From NCBI GenBank assembly GCA_963969345.1, contig OZ017768.1, forward strand, positions 1,714,573 to 1,778,572: a DNA stretch of 64,000 nucleotides, given 5' to 3'. Made by a program: the position numbers and the translations under genes. Shown here piece by piece: positions 48,701-59,700 of the stretch (positions are counted from its first letter, which is position 1; the number at the start of each line of letters is the position of its first letter). The notes below the pieces were generated by a model. It searched no databases and was not told the DNA's origin. It saw only the letters and a program-made list of their open reading frames with translations. This stretch comes from Turbatrix aceti (Eukaryota; Nematoda; Chromadorea; Rhabditida; Panagrolaimidae).

Positions 48701-51700
48701 ACTCGGCAAGGCAGATGCCAAGGATCCACAGTACCAGACACTCATGGGTCTCGACAACAACATCTTTGGAGGCAAGGAAGACCCTGTAAAGATCACGTTG
48801 CCCGCGGAGAAGGGCAAGAAGGTTGATGCCAAGGATCCTCAGTACATGGTAAAAAATGACGTTTTTTTATACAGTTTTGGGAAAAAAATCTAAAAATGTT
48901 TAGGCTACCGTAAAAAAACCAAAAACTTTTTTTTATGAAATACGGTAAATTTGCAGTTAACATGTTACTTTTGTTAGAAGTAACATTCAGGTTAGGTCAC
49001 TATTTTGTTACTTTCTATTTTGCAGGCCAAAGTGAAATAACAACTTTTTTCGCTATTTTATTACTTTTGAAAGAAGTAACATGTAGACTTGGTTCTTATT
49101 ATATTACTTTTAGAAATTCAACAAATCAGAATTTCATGAATAACATTTTTTCGTGTTATTTTGTTACTTTGTTTGGAGTAACATTTTTAATTTGTTGTTA
49201 AAATGTTACTTTCATTAAAAGTAATATAAAAATTTGTACGTTATTTTGTTACGTTTGTTTGTGAAAAGTAACATTTACTTTTGATATTGTAAATATTTAT
49301 TATTTTCTTTAAGAGTAATATTTGAATTTTACAACATCATGTTACGTTATCATTTCTTTGTTCCCTATTCACGCTCATTAGATTCCCCCCAATAATTAAA
49401 AAAATTAAAAGGTCCCTTTTTAATCCCCGCCCCTTCTTTTCAGACCCTCGCCGGTCTCAACAACGACGACTGCTTCGGTGCCCCCAAGAAGAAACAGTTC
49501 CAGGCGCCGAAGAACTTTGCGCGAGCAGACGGTAAAGACCCCAACTACCAGACTCTAGCCGGTCTGGACAACGATGAAGTCTTCAACAAGGTTGAGAAGG
49601 ACGATAAGAAACCCGCCAAGAAGGTCTTCCAGCCGCCTAAGAACTTCGCTCGTGCCGACGGCAAGGATCCCAACTACCAGACCCTAGCTGGACTCAACAA
49701 TGACGAGGTCTTCACCAAGGATGACAAGAAGGACGACAAGAAGGATGACAAGAAGGACGACAAGGACAGCACGAGGGACAACAGCAAGAAAGACAAAAAA
49801 TCAGAAAAGGAAAAGAAGAGCAGCAAGGAAAAGAAGAGCAGCAAGGAAAAGAAGAGCGAAGACAAAAAGTAACGGATGAGCGTGCGTTTTGCGTTGCATG
49901 TTGTGCCGCCTAGGCTCCACTGACATCAATCATCTGATATGGAACAGGAATAAAGTATTGATTAATTAACTAATTAACCAATTAATTAATTAAAAAATTA
50001 ATCAATAAATAATTTTTTTATCTTTTAAAATTAGTTAATTAATTTAATTAATTAATTTTAAAAATTAGTAATCATTTTAAGAGGCAGTCTGCGAGAATTT
50101 TTACAAATAAGGGGAGAAGTTCGACACAGCAATTTTTACACTTTCAAATGTTTTGAGTCAAAGTTGTAGAGAACCCAGAGGGCAGTCCATATCCGCGGTA
50201 TTACATTTTTAAAAAATCGGATTCTGGAGATTTGGCTTCAGATGTGTTTTTCATAAAATCCGATGAAGCGCTTGTCGTTTTAGTCGAAACTGTCTAAAAA
50301 TTTGATTAGGGGGGTTTCAGGGGGCACGGAATACGATGGCGTACTCAAATGTTTAAAAAAACAACTGCAAGTATTTTTTATTGAATTTCGGGGTCACAAA
50401 ATCGGCTGCCATATCTTTATTTTGCAAAATGGACCATATAAACCATACCCTATCTGAAAGCCCGTTTTTTTCTGCGTCGAATAAGCTCTTCAGAAAAAAA
50501 ACGTAGATTTCCCCCCGACTTCTAGATCTCGATTTGTAGTCAAAACGACAAAAAACACTCTTTTTTGTGCTTGTGCGCGTGCGTGCGCGCGCGCGTGCGC
50601 ACTCGCTGCGAGACTAGTTTAGGGGGTTTTTTGGTCGTTTTGACTACAAATCGAGATCTAGAAGGCGGGGGGAAATCTACGTTTTTTTTCTGAAGAGCTT
50701 ATTCGACGCAGAAAAAAACGGGCTTTCAGATAGGGTATGGTTTATATGGTCCATTTTGCAAAATAAAGATATGGCAGCCGATTTTGTGACCCCGAAATTC
50801 AATAAAAAATACTTGCAGTTGTTTTTTTAAACATTTGAGTACGCCATCGTATTCCTTGCCCCCTGAAACCCCCCTAATCAAATTTTTAGACAGTTTCGAT
50901 TAAAACGACAAGCGCTTCATCGGATTTTATGAAAAACACATCTGAAGCCAAATCTCCAGAATCCGATTTTTTAAAAATGTAATACCGCGGATATGGACTG
51001 CCCTCTGGGTTCTCTACAACTTTGACTCAAAACATTTGAAAGTGTAAAAATTGCTGTGTCGTCGGATGTAAATTGGCTCGCAGACTGCTTCTTAATTAAT
51101 TTTAAAATTTATTTGGTTAAAATTTAAATTTATTAAAATTAATTTTAAAATTAATTTGGTTAAAATTTAAATTTATTAAAATTAATTTTAAAATTAATTA
51201 ACAACTGGTCAAAAAAATTACCTGTACCACAAAAAGGGTCCAGCACGAGTGACCCCTCCCTTGCTTGGGCCAGATTAGCCTGGATAAACGCCAGCTCAGG
51301 ATCCATGGTAGAATTTCCAATGTACAGCCGCCGCTTGAGGGTGTACGTTTCCTGGAGTCCTCCTTGGCCTTCGCCGACCGTCCGAGTAAAATAGAAAACC
51401 GCCGATCCAGATTCATAATTTTCGATGAGCGTAAACTCGTGTCGAGGATTTTTGAGATCAACCTTTGCGTTGGTATTTGTCATGGCTTGGGTTACGGTAT
51501 CTCGTCGGGAAACAACTTCGGTCGGGGATAAACGCTTGCCATAGCTCCTGACACGAAAACGCCAAGTTTCGGATTCCGAGTTGTAGCCCGAGAGGAGGTG
51601 GCATGGATCCGAGCGAATTGTATCGCAGAGAGCAGCAAGATCGGTGGATTCATAGAAGATTTGAAACGCGGTCTTGGCCAACAGACTGCGACTTAGGATT

Positions 51701-53490
51701 TTTTCGACGTCGTTTCGGGAGAGGAAGTCGAGAAGGATCACGTGTTTCTGGAAAAATGGCATTACAGTATGATTTTTGGTTTGGAAACATGAAAAAAACG
51801 ACATTTTTTAAAAATTAGAACGTAACTTTTTTGTGGATTACGTTAAAAAAAAGTATCATAACATCGGAGATTGATCGGACACATCAATGTTACGGTTGTT
51901 GAAAGTAAGGTTCAACCTTTTCGCTATTATGTTACTTTTGCATGGAGTAACATTCCTATTTTATCGCTGTTGTGTTACTTTTGGATTTGCAGGCTAAAGT
52001 AAAGTAACATATTGTTTTGTTATTTTATTACTTTTGCTAGAAGTAGCATTAAAGTTTTGGTCTTATTTTGTTATTTTTACAAATTTGACCAGTCAGATTT
52101 TTTTTCGCATAATACTTTTTTTCTCAAGATTTTATTACTTTCGCTCGAATGTACGTAACATTCGCTTTTTGTCGATTTTTTCCCATGAGAGCCATGTTAC
52201 ACCAAAAATTTTAAAAATCACTCATATTTTACGTTTAGCAAAAGCGATAACACTTTCTTGCTGTTACGTCACTTTTGGTAAAGGTAAAATTGCCCTGGTA
52301 AAAAAAAGCAAAAAAATTAGCATACCAAAAAAAGAATAGTTACAAACAAAGAATTCTCTGGACAATACCCCCCAGAAATTCAGCATCACATTTCCGCGTT
52401 CGCGGCAAGCACGATGACGGTCGAAAACGCTTTGAGTGCAGTAGGAACGCCTCTCAGTATTCTTTTTGCCATTGTCATAGCAGCATCATTCCTTGTCGTC
52501 GGATGCGGTGACGCTCCGAAATCGGCGTCCAAAAACAGCAAAAACGGAAAAAACGCAGGCTTGAACGGAACAAAGAAAGTATCGGATTCGACAGATCTGG
52601 AAACACCCAGAAAGAAATCTAGTTCAGCGTCTACTGATACCGATAAACGTAAAAGCAACGGAGCTGATGCCAAACCCACGCCACCACCACCGAAGCCAGC
52701 TGCGGGAGGGAAAAAGGTGAGTTCAAAAAAAACATCTATAAAAACAAAAAAATAACAAATTCGTTCTAGGACGAGGATAACGACTACGATAACGCTAGCG
52801 ATATGACAAACAACAGTCTCACTCCGTTGGGAAAATGACACTATTTTGCAGTGACATTGAATTTCTTGACAATAAAACTGATGCTTTTACCAATGAAATT
52901 GCGTTGATTGGTGACAAAAGTCGATTCGCCCGACCGGAAAAACCAGAACAAAAAATTGAAGGTACATATTTTTTTCAACTTTTTTAGCATAAAAGTTTTG
53001 TACAATTTTTGTTTTGATAAAAATTTTGACAAATTACAGATTTAATCAAAATTTTATTCTTTCACCTCCGATTAAAATTTGAATAAAATTTCATCTTCGA
53101 TTTCAATCTCATTTAACTCGAACTTAAAAAAATTGGAGATGACAAATCAAACAAAAATATGTTTCAAAAATTTTTATCCCGGATTCCCAAAAAAAAAGAT
53201 GATCCGTCATCCTTAATCGAGATAGTTGAGATAATGTTAAACAAAAAAGTAACGTACAAGCGATATTTCGAATTTTTACAAAAATCATATTTATAAAAAA
53301 AATAATTTTTTTCACCCACCTTTGCATCAGTGTCCCGGACCAGAACTCGATCGTCAAACTGGATACCAAAGATCTCAGACACAGCCTTGATTTCGGGGAC
53401 GCGAAAATTAACCTGTGACTGAGAAAAGATAAAGATAAATCGTTCAGGTGATATTTTGAATTTCTTGGTTACGATTGCACCGGCAGACAT
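45706..53490 (-). CDS. trmt11: tRNA (guanine10-N2)-methyltransferase catalytic subunit TRMT11
   Basis: Seven exons, 53490-53320, 51747-51222, 47865-47617, 47564-47483, 47428-47300, 46046-45963 and 45893-adjusted to 45883-45706, give 472 residues (human about 463). With TRMT112, TRMT11 makes N2-methylguanosine at position 10 of tRNAs in the cytoplasm. Visible landmarks: N-terminal NFRVPEIKAVSEIFG (THUMP-associated region), VDLKNPRHEFTLIENY, KRRLYIGNSTMDPELAF, the SAM-binding loop DPFCGTGG split by intron 2, the ADAS motif, the catalytic DPPYGVRE split by intron 3, and YTEDVLPQHPVMEL with NCEQIL. Introns 1, 2 and 5 are long and each contains a complete gene on the opposite strand. Intron 2 also holds a 1-kb foldback element. 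An AG lies 2 nt before the ATG, which suggests trans-splicing. Confidence 0.95.
46518..47171 (+). CDS. secreted Cys-rich protein with two lustrin-type modules, nested in TRMT11
   Basis: Exons 46518-46578, 46637-46792 and 47017-47171 give 123 residues. A signal peptide (MCSSLSAVIFFSFALSMAFS) is encoded by exon 1. Two modules follow, each with about six cysteines and ending in CC: one starts NECYYAWNEV and ends HICC, the other starts KCPSGKTLLS and ends KVCC. The spacing and the closing double Cys resemble the lustrin-cystein repeats common in nematode secreted proteins. It probably acts outside the cell, perhaps as a protease inhibitor or matrix protein; this is inference. The whole gene sits in the intron of TRMT11 between 46047 and 47299, on the opposite strand. 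AATAAA follows near 47253. Confidence 0.85.
48198..49872 (+). CDS. membrane-anchored protein with DP(N/Q)YQTLAGL repeats, nested in TRMT11
   Basis: Exons 48198-48299, 48351-48848 and 49444-49872 give 342 residues. One N-terminal transmembrane helix (MALIAAAVCGGIAVLVHISA, about residues 6-25) is followed by a helical region. Four repeats of a 20-residue motif follow, centred on DAKDPQYQTLMGLDN (about 155-174), DAKDPQYM-TLAGLNN (192-, split by intron 2), ADGKDPNYQTLAGLDN (228-) and ADGKDPNYQTLAGLNN (270-). The tail is a long Lys/Asp/Ser run (KKDDKKDDKKDDK, then SSKEKKSSKEKK). I do not recognise the repeat from any characterised protein; the Tyr-containing core could be a binding or phosphorylation motif. 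The gene lies inside TRMT11 intron 2, antisense to it. AATAAA at 49949-49954. Confidence 0.85.
48955..49350 (+). repeat. dispersed GTAAC palindromic repeat, copy 6
   Basis: At least seven units (GTTACTTTTGTTAGAAGTAA, TTTGTTACTTTCTATTTTGC, GGCCAAAGTGAAATAACAAC and so on). This is the longest copy in the window. It lies in intron 2 of the nested gene at 48198-49872 and therefore also within TRMT11 intron 2. Confidence 0.88.
50081..51091. mobile_element. 1,011-bp foldback element with TTAA flanks
   Basis: Positions 50123-50549 and 50634-51060 are reverse complements of each other over 427 bp each with only a handful of mismatches and no net length difference. Outside them, GARGCAGTCTGCGAG ends (50081-50095 and 51077-51091) form further terminal inverted repeats, and TTAA stands on both sides (50077-50080, 51092-51095). 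The 84-bp centre contains an alternating GTGCGC run (about 50566-50602). There is no coding capacity. The TTAA flanks suggest a piggyBac-type target duplication, but the ends do not carry the usual piggyBac terminal triplet. The element lies in TRMT11 intron 2. Confidence 0.88.
51886..52290 (+). repeat. dispersed GTAAC palindromic repeat, copy 7
   Basis: GTTACTTTTGCATGGAGTAA, GTTACTTTTGGATTTGCAGG and CTAAAGTAAAGTAACATATT units, fading to the right. It lies in TRMT11 intron 1. Confidence 0.85.
52414..52838 (+). CDS. small single-pass membrane protein with charged tail, nested in TRMT11
   Basis: Two exons, 52414-52716 and 52770-52838, give 123 residues. A hydrophobic helix at about residues 12-30 (LSILFAIVIAASFLVVGCG) is followed by a Lys/Ser/Asp-rich tail with a PTPPPPKP stretch and an acidic end (DEDNDYDNASDMTNNS). 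No domain is recognised. The helix and the low-complexity charged tail resemble the layout of the nested gene at 48198-49872. It lies entirely inside TRMT11 intron 1, on the opposite strand. Confidence 0.75.
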
Positions 53491-53701
53491 GTCTTAAAAA
53501 AAATTTTTTTGTGAGCAACAAAAAAAAATGTTATCTAATTAAATGAAAGATGAAATGGAACAAAAACCATTGATAACAACACAAAATCCACAGTAACCGA
53601 TAATTTGAAAATCAGAAAAATTTTATTTTCGTTTTCATTCGAAAGAAAAAATGCAAAGGGTCAAAGGGTGTTTTGTACAAGTATCACAACGGGATGGATA
53701 A
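53491..53701 (-). promoter_or_regulatory. short intercistronic region with AATAAA and acceptor before TRMT11 start
   Basis: Read on the minus strand, the 211 bp between the SNF2 stop and the TRMT11 ATG hold an AATAAA (53627-53622) and, at the end, a T/A-rich tract ending in AAG two bases before the ATG. This is the arrangement expected for 3' end formation of an upstream cistron followed by spliced-leader addition to a downstream one in nematode operons. Confidence 0.5.
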
Positions 53702-56700
53702 TTAGTCGAGTATTATGACGTCTTGCGGTTTAGGTTCTGGAACGCTGTTAGATCGAGCTGGGGTTGAGGTACCACTACTGGTTGACGTTGGCGCAACACC
53801 TGCACCTGTTGTTCCCGTTCCTGTTCCACCTGTACGTGGATCATAAATAGTGCCAGTTGCGTTGTAAATCAGACGGGTATTTTCGGGTCGAATGAAAGTT
53901 TTGTCTGACATTACTATGATCCGTATGGGGGTGCCTTTTCGGAGGATATCAACTTTGTTGTCACGCGACAGGAGTTTGATATCTGAAAAAAAATGAATCA
54001 ATTAAATTTTTTTATTAATAAAATTAATTTTTAATTGATTAAAAAAAATTTTCTTCGGTTAACAAGCACCGCCCACCAACTCACTCATCGCCACTGACCT
54101 TCCATAATATAGGTTGTACCGTATACCGACGGTCCAGATACAGTACCCCCATTGTGCGTAGCCGCGTCACGGGATATTACACCGTTATCACACCGTACAA
54201 CTGATGTACCGTCGTTTGCGTGTAGGGGATGGATGAGTGGAGTACGTTCGGGATACGGTGGCTGATGTTGTTGCTGTAGTCGTTGTTGTTGATTTTCCGC
54301 GTACTGCATCTGTTGCTGTTGTTGTTGTTGTTGTTGCTGCTGTTGAACATACATCTGTGGTCGTAGATGAATCTGCTGCTGCGTCACCGGCTGTTGAATA
54401 TACTGCAGCGGCCCCTGCGTCGGTTGTACTGGTTGCTGTTGTATAGGTGACTCCATCGGTCGTTGCCACATATACTGTTGCTGCTGCTGTCCCTGTTGTT
54501 GTTGTTGCTGCGGGTGTTCATATCCCAGAGGATTGAGATCATCGTCGGAAATTTCAATGGTCCGATTGAGGTCCTCAGTGGGTTGGGAAGAAGACGGATA
54601 CGAAGGCTGAACGGACGAATGAGAAGGATATGGATAGCCCGGCTGAGAAGATTGCTGAGAAGACTGATACATCGGCTGAGACGACTGATTATACGAAAAT
54701 AATGGGTGAAACTGCTGCTGACTGGATTGGAGTGGTCTTTTGTACACCTCATCCATGTTGTCAAAGTGATTGTTTGAGTATCCGGCGCCGATGTTGTACT
54801 GTCGATTGTTCATACCCAACTCGGAGTACTCGATTGATTGTTGAAGTTCGCCGCTGAAAAAAAAGCAATGAAATTTTTTGGAAAAAAAGTAGATTTTGTT
54901 AAAAAAAAAATAATACTTTTATAAAAAAATGCAAGTTTCGAAAACGAAGTAACAAATTCTTGCATTATTTTATTACTTTTGCTCGGAGTAACTTTCTTTT
55001 ACGTTCGCTATTATGTTACTTTCTGTTTTGCAGGCTAAAGTGCAATAACACTTTTTTTCGCTATTTTATTACTTTTGTTAAGGGTAACTTTGACAATTGA
55101 CCGTTACGATGCTACGTTCGTTGAAAGCAACATTCTGCTTTTGTTACGCATGTTAGTACGATAAAAATCGCGTATTTAAATTTTTTTTTGTTTTAAATTA
55201 GATTTTTAAAAACCAAAAAATAATAATTTTTCATATGCAAAAAAAAAATTTTTAACTAAAGAAACTCACAGCGACCCCTTGACGACACCATTGTGGAAGA
55301 TTCTCTCACGATGAATAAACTCAGAGTTATGATCAATCGTTTGTGACACAAAGCGTCCACCATTGGCATCAGGATGCATCTTACTCATCGAACTCTGCGC
55401 CAACTCGTGTTTTACGAGGAGATCCGCTTCGAGTTGTTCTTCCTCATTGACGGCATCATCCTGCTCGAGGATTGTACTCTCGTGGAGAAAAGGCTTTTCG
55501 GCGATCAGAGATGAGTTAGCCTCGGCAAATGTTCGCAGGACGTCGTCTTCGATGTTCCAGTCGGCGACGTTGGTCCACTTTTGGGTGACGATATCGACGG
55601 CTTCGTTGTAGGCCATGAGGGAGTCGACCTGTTCCTGGCGGACGTTGGCTTCGATTTGCATTTCGTCGACGACACGTTCTGAAAAAAAATGGATTTTTTT
55701 TAAATAAAAATTATTTTTTTTACGAATTCGAATTTTTTTACCGTAGAAATTAAAAAAAATTTAATTCATAATTTTCAAAAAAACTTACGCTGCAATCCAA
55801 ATTTTGAGATTTGTCGATAAAAAATAGTTCGCTCGATACAATTATTCATGATGAGTCGATAGACGAAGGTCTTTTTCTTCTGACCGTATCTGTAGACGCG
55901 GCAGACGGCCTGCGAGTCGTGGCAGGGGTTCCAGCACGCATCAAAGATGATGACACGGTTCGCAGAGACGAGATTGATGCCGAGCGAGCCGGCTCGAGTT
56001 GAGATCAGAAATAGCTGGAGGGCGGGGTTTTTGTTGAAGTTGTCGATGAGTCGCTCCCGCTCGATGGCCGGAGTCGTGCCGTCGAACCTACAGTACGACA
56101 CGTTGCGTATCCAGTGCAGGTGGCGTCCGTCGGCCGTTTCAAAGTCCTTTGCCTCGCCGAGAAACCGTTCAATGAGATTGAGTGTCAGAATGCTGTTGCT
56201 GAAGAGGAGCGTCTTTTCGCCCTTTTTGACGATGCCTTTGAGGAGCGCCAGTGCGGCGATGATCTTCGTTCCGTGCTCCTGAGCCAGCAAATTGTAGCCT
56301 TCGAGAACAGGCGCCGCCCATTCGTAGTTGATCTCGTCGTCGTCATCGGGCAGGTCGTCGTCGTCGTCGACGTCCAACGCAGCGTTCATCGCCTCCGTGC
56401 CAAAGACGTTCATGTAATCCATGGGATTCGCAAGCAGACGCATACGCTCCGACGATTCGCAGATTGCACGGGAGTCAAAACGGGAATAGCCACCGGCATT
56501 GTTCGTCTGGTAAAAAGCAGGTGTGCTCTGGGATTTTGAAAGAGTTGTTGGGAGACCCTTCTTGGCTCGGTAGCGCATGAGAGCTTGGTAAAGAAGGTCT
56601 GGGTGGTTCCAGATCTGAAAAATTGGAATTTAATGTCAGATAAGCCACGATTGAGGGGATAAAATCAAATATGATAGTCCAGGCAAAATTTAAACATCGT

Positions 56701-59700
56701 TTCAAACAAACGTAGTACAACAGATAGGAATTGGCAACCTTACTCCTAACGAAAGTAATAAAATAGCCAAAAAAAGTGTTACTCCGTTGTAGCCTGCAAA
56801 CTCAAAAGTAACAAAACACCAACAAAAATTCAATGTTACTTCGACCGAAAGTAATACAATAGTGCAATAAAATGTTACTTCACTTTAGAATGTCAAACGA
56901 AAAGTAATAAAATAAGGACGAAACTTGAATGTTACTTCTAGCAAAAGTAACATAATAGCACAGAATTAGCAGTCTTACTCCAAAATAAAACGTAATAAAT
57001 CAAAAAATAACCTTATTGAGACCATTTTTGAATCCCCAATTCCAAACGTTTTTTTTCACATTTTAAACCAAAAAATCAAACACTTACCTTAGTACCAATC
57101 GTAAACGCCTTGAGCGGATTGAACCCTTTGAGTTTGTGAACATGCATTTCAAAATTGACGTAATTCATGAAAGCCCGATACAGAGCATGTTGAATTGGTG
57201 TTTTTCGAAGCACCAAAACGTATTCTCTATTTTCTGGCAAAATTCGTTTCAAGAGATGCGCTGATCTTCTCTGAACGAAACCTTTGACGAGACGAATGAG
57301 AGCATTGGTCCGGATTCTGGCCACTCGCTTGTCAGTTGCGGTTGAATCAATACACTGTCCATTCCGGATCGGGCGATCGAACATGGCCGCGAAATCCTTT
57401 CGGGTGCCAAGGTAGAGAGGTCGAACAAAATTGATCATACAGTAGTACTCCATGAGGTTGTTTTGCAGCGGATATCCCGTCAGAACAATTCGACGTCGAG
57501 TCCGGATCCCCGTGAGGGCATTTGTGATCGCCGTGTTGAGACACTTGATCTTGTGACCCTCATCGCAGACGACCAGGTCCGGTCCAGGATCGACGAGAGC
57601 TGTCATGAGTTGATCTACGTCACGCCTTCTCTCGTCGATGAATTGTTCGTCGAAAGCGAATTTTTGATTTTTCTTAGGCTTCAGGGCTGTGGAGAGGATT
57701 CTGAACATGTCGTAGCCAAGGAGGAGGACGCCGCCTTTTTCTCGCCACGTTACTGAAAAATATTTTTTTTCATAAATTTTTTGATATAAACTTGAGCGGC
57801 AAAACCGATGTGAAGGTTACTTCATGTAAAAAGTAACATTTTATCAAAAAAAAAAGTACAAAAGTTATTCCAAGCAAAAGTAACAAAATGTCAAAAAAAA
57901 GTGTTACTTCCCTTTGGCCTGTCAAACAAAAAGTAACGTAATTACATCAAAATGCGAATATTACTCCCAAAAAAAGTAATACATTATAAAAAAACGGTTA
58001 TGTTACTTTAAACATAAATAATATCTAGTATAACGATCAAACGCCCAAAAAAAAGTTATATCGTAAACCCCAACTTACAGACAATACTCTTCCGATCAGC
58101 CCACGACTTTGCATTATCGCCCAGGATAAAAACAGGAAACTGCCGGATTTTGTTGTGCTGGGCATCTTCGACGGGCAGCCAGCGATCGAATTCCGAGAGC
58201 CAATTTTGAATGACGTTGACAGGTACGAGGACGAGAACGTGCTTCGCCTGTTTGACTGTTCTCATGAAAATGTCGATAAATTCAATGGTAAGCAGAGTCT
58301 TGCCAAGACCCATGGAATGCGCCAGAACGCATCCGAAACCCGAGCGATTTGGATAATCGACGACCGATTCAATAATATTATCGTACCTTAAAATGTAATA
58401 TTTTTGGAATGAACACAATTTTTTGAGTCAAAACTCACAAAAAACGAATTCCACCAAGTTGGTGGGGTTTGAGAACGTTGGTCAGATGGGCAGCGACGTA
58501 GACGTCGGGATCGCTTTCTGGCTTGCCGTTGTTGACCAGCAACAACCCCTGTGGCGTGAGTTCTGTCGATTCGGGATCCACGCCTTTCAGCCTACGTTGT
58601 TGCTTTTTGAGACGGATGGCTTCTTCCTGGTGGGCGGCCGAGCACTTGGACGGATATCTGGGAAGAGGTGCATCCTCGTGTTGAAACGACCCCCGGACCG
58701 CGGCATTAGCATCAAAGCGCACTGACGGTTTGGGTGGCACGACTGAAAAATTGATGAACTTTAGGATGTGCCTAAAATATAGGTTCAAAAAGCCAAAAAA
58801 AGCAAAAATGAGGATAAAATTTTTGACAAATCACAAATCCAAAATGATCCCAAAAAAAACTGCAAATAGCGGCAAATCATAAATGTTACTTCTAACAAAA
58901 GTAGCACATTAGGAACAAAGTCCGAATGTTACTCGTAACAAAAGTAATACAATAGCGGCGAAACTTGAAAACTTGAATGTTACTTCTAAAAAAAGTAAGA
59001 CAATAGCGAAAAATAACGAACGTTACTCCAACCGAAAGTAACATAATAGCGATTTGACAGAATTTTATTATTATGGTGGCCTAAAATGTTATTCAAACAT
59101 ATTTTTTTGTTATTTCGGGTAACAAACAACGGTTTGAAGTAATCAGAAAAAAAAGACTAGTTTTTGGTTTAACTTAAATTTCGAAAAAAATGTATAAAAT
59201 ATTTATATTTAGAAAAAAATATAAAAACGCAACTCGTGATTATTTCGTCTTTGTCTACGTCCTTAGAGATTAATTAGCCCACGGCTGGTAAAATAAACGC
59301 AATAAAGTTCACAAATAAATAATTAGTTCCCAAACGCATACCTCGCTGATATACACACATGACGTCGTCCTCATCTTCGCTCGACGATGAAGATAAATTG
59401 ATAACAGGAACTGGCATGTAACTTTCGGCAGTTGAGGCCTAAAAATTCGAAAAAAATTATTTTTTGCAAAAAAATAGAAAAATAAAATTACCTGTTTCTG
59501 TTGAGCCAGACGTCCGAGACGCTGTTGCTCCAGCCGTTGTTGGACATTCAAACCAGCCGAATTGAAATCCGCAACCCGAATTTTTCGTCGACGCATCGCG
59601 GACGCCGGCGGTTGTCCCGTGACCTGTATGAATTGTGGCGTGCTCGGCGATGAAGTCGTTGCCGTCCCAGACGAAGACGACGGAGCCATCAAATTCCCAA

